From NCBI GenBank assembly GCA_031280945.1, contig JAITGB010000172.1, positions 1 to 5,019 on the forward strand: a stretch of 5,019 nucleotides of DNA. Reading direction: 5' to 3'. Each line of letters opens with the position of its first letter. Position 1 is the stretch's first letter. Below, piece by piece: positions 1 to 3,360 of this stretch. A program made the translations under genes and the position numbers. Source of the stretch: Spirochaetales bacterium (GTDB lineage Bacteria > Spirochaetota > Spirochaetia > DTKZ01). The notes beneath the pieces are model-generated. The model made no database searches and was not told the origin of the DNA. It saw only the letters and a program-made list of their open reading frames with translations.

Positions 1-263
1 GTTACCACTTCCGCGCCGATGACAATGGCGGTAGCCGCTATAATCGCGTCAGGGAGTTTCAGTTTCGTTACTCTGCTTAAAGCTACGGTCTCGTTTTCAA
101 TCAATGTATTAAGAGGCAGCACTGGAATAAGTTTTAGAAAATCAAATATCTGTCTTTCTTCCTCAGGTGTAATATCAGAAGATTTCAGGAGTTCAAGTTT
201 GGTGATGACGCTGACAAAACATTCATGTTTTTCAATTATGGAAAAACATCCCTCAAATCCGTA
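1..263 (-). pseudogene. PIN-domain (VapC-like) toxin remnant, N-terminus lost, runs off window edge
   Basis: Reading leftwards on the minus strand, the frame after the antitoxin stop at 264-266 is open to the window edge and matches the middle and late parts of a PIN domain. It contains VSVITKLELL, whose acidic Glu codon is at 192-194, and KLPDAIIAATA, whose Asp codon is at 48-50. Both align with the complete PIN toxin at 2537-2926 (VSIITQIELL and KLPDAVIAATA). The first catalytic block, LDTN or LDSN in the two sibling toxins, cannot be read in any frame between the antitoxin and this segment. No in-frame ATG, GTG or TTG precedes the catalytic Glu, so independent translation looks impossible. 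The toxin position in the usual overlap (ATG inside the antitoxin GACGAATGG) opens but hits TAG after three codons. I infer an inactivated vapC that left its antitoxin as an orphan. The C-terminal end lies outside the window. Confidence 0.7.
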
Positions 264-647
264 TTATCCGGCAGCCCCATTTTTAGCCAGTCTATCTTCC
301 CATTCGTCCCGGATTTTACGCTGATAGCTCACCCCGTCAAGCCCGCCAAAGGCGGAAGGCGAGAAACTCCCTTTGAGTCTTTTGAGCGTTGCCTTTACTT
401 CTTCCGGGTGGGCGTGGTTGTAAGCCCATATTTTTTCCGCCTCAGCCAGCATTTCGCTGGTACCGGGGCTTTTTGTTAATCCGGCAAGAGAGTCAGCCGC
501 AGCGGTGCGCATACTCTTTCCTGTTCCGCTTAACACCAGAAGAACAACCTGCGCCTCACCCTCTGAAACACCTTCGAGAGCCGAAAGGTCAATCGTAATA
601 TGCTTGTCCGCGCCAATTGTTACCGTCTTCTCCAGCGCCGCTATCAT
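264..647 (-). CDS. Putative antitoxin (VapB-like), 127 aa, orphaned by toxin decay
   Basis: This is a 127-residue protein preceding a PIN-toxin remnant and related at both ends to the two antitoxins at 2136-2504 and 2901-3248. The N-terminal part (about residues 5-40, EKTVTIGADKHITIDL) is predicted to be beta-rich, like the MITIQKTVDIPADRRLTVD block of its siblings. The middle (about 50-95) is helical and charged. The C-terminus has the family motif in the form YQRKIRDEWEDR (about 107-118), where the siblings have QRKMRDEW or QRRMRDEW. By analogy with VapB proteins, I infer that the N-terminal part dimerises and binds the operator and the C-terminal part masks the toxin. The ATG at 645-647 is preceded by AAGGG at 652-656, a plausible ribosome-binding site. 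The last residues (LAKNGAAG) occupy DNA where the siblings encode the start of the toxin. The exact antitoxin family is not recognised, and the role rests on context. Confidence 0.7.
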   Translation of the reverse strand: MIAALEKTVTIGADKHITIDLSALEGVSEGEAQVVLLVLSGTGKSMRTAAADSLAGLTKSPGTSEMLAEAEKIWAYNHAHPEEVKATLKRLKGSFSPSAFGGLDGVSYQRKIRDEWEDRLAKNGAAG

Positions 648-656
648 GGTACCCTT

Positions 657-685
657 AATATAGCGGATAACTTTTCAACAAACAA
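657..685 (-). promoter_or_regulatory. Possible promoter of the 264-647 antitoxin
   Basis: On the minus strand a TTGTTT box (680-685) lies 17 bp from TATATT (657-662, five of six matches to the sigma-70 -10 consensus). Transcription would start about 650, only a few bases before the ATG at 647. That is past the AAGGG at 652-656, so this promoter would make a nearly leaderless message. The -35 box is weak. This is pattern matching only. Confidence 0.25.
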
Positions 686-705
686 GAGGAGGAAGGCATA
701 CCCAC

Positions 706-728
706 GGCCCCGCCGCTTCGCGGCGGCC
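706..728. other. GC-rich hairpin in the 648-767 intergenic region
   Basis: CCGCCGC (710-716) and GCGGCGG (720-726) form a 7-bp perfect stem with a TTC loop. GG 706-707 and CC 727-728 can extend it past a two-base bulge. It lies 40 bp after the stop of the XRE gene and 60 bp before the next antitoxin. No T-run follows on either strand, so it is not a standard intrinsic terminator. It could be a REP-like element, an RNA processing site or a transcription pause. Nothing else is evident in the 120-bp gap. Confidence 0.5.
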
Positions 729-767
729 TGTAACCAGAGAAATCCCCCGCGAAAAGCATTCAAAAAA

Positions 768-1085
768 TCAAGCCTTTTCAATTATCCTCGTTACAGCCGA
801 AGTCAACTCTTTTACGAGCCTCTTTTTTACCCTGTCTGTCAAAACCGTCTGGGTGTATGCCGTGCGGGCAGCGTCCACGTCTTCCAGAAACAGAGAATGA
901 GGCTTAACGTGTAAAGCGGAAGCTATTTTTTCAATCATCTCTATCGAAGGAAATTTCCGGCCTATCTCAATCTCTCCTATGTAGCTTGCGGCAGTCTCAC
1001 AGCGTTCGGCAAGTTTCATCTGGGAAAGATGCTCCCTGTCCCTGTATTTCTTCAAGTTATCAATAAAAATCCGTTTCAACTCCAT
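768..1085 (-). CDS. XRE-family helix-turn-helix transcriptional regulator, 105 aa
   Basis: This is a small cytoplasmic DNA-binding protein of the Cro/C1 (HTH_3) type. The five-helix XRE domain spans about residues 6-67. It starts with NLKKYRDREHLSQMKLAERC, carries the second helix of the HTH at about 22-29 and the recognition helix at about 31-42 (TAASYIGEIEIG), and ends with the typical PSIEMIEKIASALHVKPHSLF. The remaining 38 residues look like a helical dimerisation tail (about 84-104). Length and layout match stand-alone repressors and resemble restriction-modification controller proteins, but no restriction enzyme is present here. The gene is divergent from the methyltransferase at 1182, and a 14-bp inverted repeat in the shared gap is its likely operator, which suggests autoregulation and control of the neighbour. 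The ATG at 1083-1085 lacks an obvious ribosome-binding site: it follows TATAAAT directly, and the domain needs nearly all of the open frame, so a leaderless message or a slightly later non-ATG start is possible. Confidence 0.88.
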   Translation of the reverse strand: MELKRIFIDNLKKYRDREHLSQMKLAERCETAASYIGEIEIGRKFPSIEMIEKIASALHVKPHSLFLEDVDAARTAYTQTVLTDRVKKRLVKELTSAVTRIIEKA

Positions 1086-1089
1086 ATTT

Positions 1090-1135
1090 ATAGGCTAATA
1101 GCTCATTGGCTCTTGACAATTAGCTATTAGCCTAT
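1090..1135. promoter_or_regulatory. Perfect 14-bp inverted repeat, probable XRE operator pair
   Basis: ATAGGCTAATAGCT (1090-1103) and AGCTATTAGCCTAT (1122-1135) are exact reverse complements separated by 18 bp. Each arm is also nearly symmetric within itself: GCTAATAGC at 1094-1102 and GCTATTAGC at 1123-1131 are odd palindromes whose centres are 29 bp apart, close to three helical turns. This is the layout expected for two repressor dimers binding cooperatively. The right arm lies between the -35 and -10 boxes of the methyltransferase promoter, and the left arm abuts the start of the XRE gene. Binding by the adjacent XRE protein is inferred. Confidence 0.75.
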
Positions 1136-1142
1136 GTAGTAT
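1113..1142 (+). promoter_or_regulatory. Probable sigma-70-type promoter of the methyltransferase
   Basis: A perfect -35 hexamer TTGACA (1113-1118) is followed 18 bp later by TAGTAT (1137-1142, four of six matches to TATAAT). Predicted transcription starts near 1149, giving a leader of about 33 nt with AAGGAG at 1170-1175. A perfect TATAAT at 1160-1165 is the alternative -10, but it would place the start inside the ribosome-binding site and it has no good -35. Confidence 0.6.
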
Positions 1143-1181
1143 CGGTTATCTACTGGCTGTATAATCACGAAGGAGATACGC

Positions 1182-2003
1182 ATGTCCCAGGAAGAAAAGC
1201 ATTACGAATTCGGTAAAAACTGGAAACGCTTTTTAAGCCTCCTTAGCGAAGAGAGAATCGGCTACTCCGAAAAATCCCTTATTGAATACTTGGGCGCGGA
1301 CAACTTTGCCGGACGGCGTTTTTTGGATATTGGCAGCGGAAGCGGAATCTTTTCCCTCTGCGCAAAGCGCCTGGGAGCCGCTGTTCATTCGTTTGACTAT
1401 GACGAAGACAGCGTAAACTGCACACGGGAACTGCAAAGAAAATACTTTCCCCAATCGCGGGAAGACGGAAGCTGGATTATCGAACAGGGCAGCGTTCTGG
1501 ACGAGGCGCACATGGAGAAGTTCAAGGATTTTGACATCGTGTACTCCTGGGGCGTACTTCACCACACAGGAGACATGGAAAAAGCGTTTCGCCTTGCCTC
1601 AAAAACCGTTAAACCCGGCGGCATACTTTTTATTTCGATTTACAACGACATCGGCTGGAAAACCAAACTCTGGAAAAAAATAAAAAAAGCCTATAACAAA
1701 ACCCCGAAAATTTTTCGCTGGATTTTTGTCGCAGGCTACATAGCCGGAAACTGGATGCCGCGTATGCTGCGCAATACCCTCCGCCACGCAAACCCCTTCT
1801 ACAGCTTTACGCGGCGCAAAAAAAGCCGGGGTATGTCGGAACTCTACGACACCTTCGACTGGCTCGGAGGCTACCCCTACGAAACAGCCAGATGCGGAGA
1901 AGTCCTCGCAAAGTTTAGAACATACGGCTTTGAACTCATAAAACTGAACGACTCCAACGGCGGCCTGGGCTGCAACGAATTTGTGTTTGTGCGCAAAGCC
2001 TAA
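1182..2003 (+). CDS. Class I SAM-dependent methyltransferase, 273 aa
   Basis: This is a Rossmann-fold methyltransferase of the UbiG-like (Methyltransf_11/23) type. The glycine-rich SAM loop FLDIGSGSG is at residues 47-55, and the acidic ribose-binding end of strand 2 (SFDYDE) is at about 70-75. The post-motif FDIVYSWGVLHHTGDM is at about 117-132, and KTVKPGGILFISIYN is at about 141-155. Residues about 160-200 form a basic and aromatic insert (KLWKKIKKAY, then RWIFVAGYIAG) that may touch membrane or a hydrophobic substrate. The C-terminal DWLGGYPYETA motif (226-236) recurs in a subset of these enzymes. The methyl acceptor cannot be read from the sequence; it is not a DNA methylase, because neither a DPPY/NPPY motif nor a cytosine-methylase PC motif is present. 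The start is well supported: ATG preceded by AAGGAG at 1170-1175 with a 6-nt spacer. It is divergent from the XRE regulator and probably repressed by it. Its stop is followed by eight C residues and then the 44-bp repeat. Confidence 0.9.
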   Translation: MSQEEKHYEFGKNWKRFLSLLSEERIGYSEKSLIEYLGADNFAGRRFLDIGSGSGIFSLCAKRLGAAVHSFDYDEDSVNCTRELQRKYFPQSREDGSWIIEQGSVLDEAHMEKFKDFDIVYSWGVLHHTGDMEKAFRLASKTVKPGGILFISIYNDIGWKTKLWKKIKKAYNKTPKIFRWIFVAGYIAGNWMPRMLRNTLRHANPFYSFTRRKKSRGMSELYDTFDWLGGYPYETARCGEVLAKFRTYGFELIKLNDSNGGLGCNEFVFVRKA

Positions 2004-2011
2004 GCCCCCCC

Positions 2012-2152
2012 CTACCCCGCCCCCAAAAGCCCCGCGTACACGGAAAGCTCCTTGTCCTCGCCGCTTTCAGGAAGCGCGGCAATATTGCAATTAATAAAAT
2101 CTATAACAACATTGCTGTCCAGCACGATGAGGCGTTCATTCCGGCCATTCAT
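2012..2152 (-). pseudogene. Truncated PIN toxin fused in frame to a copy of the PGI C-terminus, 46 aa
   Basis: The ORF starts at ATG 2150-2152 with MNGRNERLIVLDSNVVI, the first PIN block including the catalytic Asp of LDSN, matching MNGKTLVLDTNAVI of the complete toxin at 2537-2926. After about 32 residues the PIN sequence stops, and the last 14 residues (DKELSVYAGLLGAG) are identical to the C-terminus of glucose-6-phosphate isomerase. The remaining three acidic PIN positions are absent, so nuclease activity is not expected. Its start overlaps the end of the upstream antitoxin by 17 nt, and an AGAGGAG sequence 8 nt upstream would support translation. A longer reading with an earlier ATG (to 2197) exists but lies inside the antitoxin and lacks homology. 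Whether the 46-residue chimera is made or stable is unknown. Confidence 0.75.
2013..2056. repeat. 44-bp direct repeat, distal copy of the pgi 3' end
   Basis: It is identical over 44 bp to 3360-3403 in the same orientation. Read on the minus strand it encodes the last 14 codons of pgi plus TA of the stop codon. The base just outside differs: stop TAG here, TAA in pgi. Identity ends sharply at 2057 versus 3404. The 8-C tract 2005-2012 adjoins the left edge. Confidence 0.97.
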
Positions 2153-2504
2153 CGCGCATTCTCCTCTGGATAACGACCCCGTCTTCATCAAAAACATCCT
2201 TTAGACAGCCGCAGTATTTTTGCAATGGGTCGACGCCCGTGGCTTTGATAGCCGCCTCCCGCTTCGCCGCCTTTTGCGCGGCTTCCGCCTTGATTTCCTC
2301 AATCGTGGGGAATGTATGCGAAAGAAGGCGCGAGACCGCGTCACCGGCGGCGGGAGCGGTTTCTGCCATGTCAGGAGCCGCAGGCTCGGCGGGCGTATCG
2401 AACACCATGCGGACATTCACGCGCCCGCTCGGTATGGTCTTGGGCAAATCAACAGTCAGCCGCCTGTCGGCGGGAATATCCACGGTTTTTTGAATCGTAA
2501 TCAT
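2136..2504 (-). CDS. Putative antitoxin (VapB-like), 122 aa, partner of the truncated toxin
   Basis: This antitoxin-like protein has the same plan as its neighbour at 2901-3248. It has an N-terminal beta-type block MITIQKTVDIPADRRLTVD (residues 1-19), a Pro/Ala-rich linker (about 36-53), an Ala/Lys/Glu-rich helix (about 67-88), and the C-terminal segment YCGCLKDVF followed by IQRRMRDEWPE (about 112-122). The C-terminal region is the likely toxin-binding part. I chose ATG 2502-2504 because the sibling starts at the same residue and because GGAG lies 4 nt upstream. A TTG at 2540 would add 12 unrelated residues. It begins 32 bp after the stop of the complete toxin 2537-2926, so the two modules are probably cotranscribed. 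Its 3' end overlaps the truncated toxin start by 17 nt. With that toxin broken, this antitoxin is either an orphan or protects against other PIN toxins. Confidence 0.75.
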   Translation of the reverse strand: MITIQKTVDIPADRRLTVDLPKTIPSGRVNVRMVFDTPAEPAAPDMAETAPAAGDAVSRLLSHTFPTIEEIKAEAAQKAAKREAAIKATGVDPLQKYCGCLKDVFDEDGVVIQRRMRDEWPE

Positions 2505-2506
2505 AC
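2448..2506. repeat. 59-bp repeat at the 5' end of the antitoxin gene, copy A
   Basis: It matches 3192-3250 at 58 of 59 positions (mismatch at 2472 versus 3216), in direct orientation 744 bp apart. It covers the first 19 codons of the antitoxin and two bases upstream of ATG. The flanks diverge at once, even though both are antitoxin coding sequence on one side. Confidence 0.95.
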
Positions 2507-2536
2507 GCTCCAATATAGAGCAGGGCGTATGCGCTG

Positions 2537-2926
2537 TCAAATGCCGATGCTGACGGCAGCCAGTCCCTGCCAGCGGAGGCGGAGCAAATCAACATCGCTT
2601 GTGATAAGGACTGCGTTAAAGTCAATGGCTGTTGCCGCAATTACCGCGTCCGGCAGCTTAATGAGGGGTTTGCTCCGCCGTATCTGTATGGCAGTTTCGG
2701 CAATATCGCCATCAATAGTGATGATAGGAATATCAGCCAGAAAAGAGCGGATAAGCGTATCGGCCTCGCGGGTAATGTCTGGATACGCCAGTAGTTCAAT
2801 CTGGGTAATAATGCTTACGCACCTAACGTTGCCCGGAAAGTGAGCGTCCAGAAACCGTGAACATTCCTCATTATCCAGCAGTTTAATAACCGCATTGGTA
2901 TCAAGAACGAGAGTCTTGCCATTCAT
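2537..2926 (-). CDS. PIN-domain ribonuclease toxin, VapC-like, 129 aa
   Basis: This is the only complete toxin in the window. PIN proteins of the VapC type are Mg2+-dependent RNases, usually cutting tRNA or rRNA to stop translation. All expected acidic residues are visible: D9 in LVLDTN, E44 in ITQIELL, D93 in KLPDAVIAATA, and D111 (with D113) in ITSDVDLL. The length is normal for VapC. The start at ATG 2924-2926 lies inside the preceding antitoxin gene, within the DNA for its DEW motif, giving a 26-nt overlap in another frame. GGAAG 7 nt upstream may serve as ribosome-binding site, and translational coupling is likely. Downstream the next antitoxin follows after 32 bp. The RNA target cannot be told from the sequence. 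Confidence 0.9.
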   Translation of the reverse strand: MNGKTLVLDTNAVIKLLDNEECSRFLDAHFPGNVRCVSIITQIELLAYPDITREADTLIRSFLADIPIITIDGDIAETAIQIRRSKPLIKLPDAVIAATAIDFNAVLITSDVDLLRLRWQGLAAVSIGI

Positions 2927-3248
2927 CGCGCATCTTCCGCTGGATTGCTACGGAATCGCCTTTGAAAATGCCTTTTCCTTTCAGGCAGCCCGCATAGACG
3001 CGGGAAGAATCGCCCTTTTGTCCATAATTCCGCGCAATGGCATTAAGCGCCTCCCGCCTGTCAAGCGGATAAAGGGCAATCGCTTCATGAATCCACGGCT
3101 CACCGCGGGGAGCCGTCCCCGCTTCGCTCGTTTTCACCTGCGGGAACGAAAGAACTACGCTGGTTTTTCCCGTCGGGACTTCCAGGGGAATATCAACAGT
3201 CAGCCGCCTGTCGGCAGGAATATCCACGGTTTTTTGAATCGTAATCAT
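2901..3248 (-). CDS. Putative antitoxin (VapB-like), 115 aa, partner of the complete PIN toxin
   Basis: It is the first gene of the complete module, directly upstream of and overlapping the PIN toxin, so an antitoxin role is likely. Residues 1-19 (MITIQKTVDIPADRRLTVD) are identical to the antitoxin at 2136-2504. A second beta-type stretch (about 26-36, PTGKTSVVLSF) and a variable helical middle follow. The end carries YAGCLKGKG, then AIQRKMRDEWQDSRS (about 101-115). I do not recognise a named antitoxin family with certainty; the architecture suggests an N-terminal DNA-binding dimer and a C-terminal toxin-binding arm. ATG 3246-3248 is chosen by comparison with the sibling. It has no clear ribosome-binding site, and promoter-like boxes end 7 nt before it, so a leaderless message is possible. 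TTG 3284 would give a 12-residue extension with no support. Confidence 0.78.
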   Translation of the reverse strand: MITIQKTVDIPADRRLTVDIPLEVPTGKTSVVLSFPQVKTSEAGTAPRGEPWIHEAIALYPLDRREALNAIARNYGQKGDSSRVYAGCLKGKGIFKGDSVAIQRKMRDEWQDSRS

Positions 3249-3250
3249 AC
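3192..3250. repeat. 59-bp repeat at the 5' end of the antitoxin gene, copy B
   Basis: This is the direct-repeat partner of 2448-2506, with 58 of 59 bases identical. Homologous recombination between the two would delete one 744-bp unit, a whole antitoxin-toxin module, and leave a hybrid antitoxin gene. Confidence 0.95.
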
Positions 3251-3255
3251 AATAA

Positions 3256-3284
3256 AGCATACGGCAAAAAAGGCCGCATAACAA
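3256..3284 (-). promoter_or_regulatory. Possible promoter of the tandem TA modules
   Basis: TTGTTA (3279-3284) and TATGCT (3256-3261) are spaced 17 bp apart on the minus strand, each with four of six consensus matches. Transcription would begin at about 3248-3249, at the antitoxin ATG itself. The geometry resembles the candidate promoter at 657-685. It is unproven; readthrough from pgi is an alternative. Confidence 0.35.
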
Positions 3285-3295
3285 GAAGCGCCGCA

Positions 3296-3360
3296 GGGGA
3301 TTATTCAGGAGGCAAAGACAAAGGCGCGGAGCTGCCGTACGTCCGCGCGCGGGGATTATT
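3296..3360. repeat. 10-bp direct repeat around a 45-bp hairpin-bearing spacer
   Basis: GGGGATTATT occurs at 3296-3305 and again at 3351-3360, where it overlaps the pgi stop codon. The 45 bp between contain the GC stem at 3324-3348. The pattern could be a target-site duplication around a tiny insertion, or replication slippage, or chance. Confidence 0.6.
3324..3348 (-). terminator. Weak candidate terminator or hairpin downstream of pgi
   Basis: GCGCGGA (3324-3330) pairs with TCCGCGC (3342-3348) around an 11-nt loop, 11 bp past the pgi stop. On the minus strand the hairpin is followed by CCTTTGTCTTTGCC, which is T-rich but has no continuous T-run. It may attenuate transcription between pgi and the TA genes; a true intrinsic terminator is doubtful. 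Confidence 0.3.

Noticed and set aside
1160..1165. Perfect TATAAT as the -10 box of the methyltransferase
   Set aside because: Its 17-bp upstream hexamer is TAGTAT, a poor -35, and transcription would start inside the AAGGAG ribosome-binding site. TTGACA with TAGTAT fits better.
1182..2003. DNA methyltransferase of a restriction-modification system with the XRE gene as controller
   Set aside because: The protein has the UbiG-like small-molecule methyltransferase pattern and lacks the catalytic motifs of adenine or cytosine DNA methylases. No restriction enzyme gene is present in the window.
2220..2843. Long plus-strand open frame of 207 codons across the two TA modules
   Set aside because: It lies antisense to the complete PIN toxin and the antitoxin, both of which have homologous siblings and conserved motifs. 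Its translation is Arg/Ser-rich with no recognisable domain, as expected for a shadow frame.
2448..3250. CRISPR-like array from the repeated 59-bp blocks
   Set aside because: There are only two copies, 744 bp apart and within coding sequence; no regular short spacers exist.
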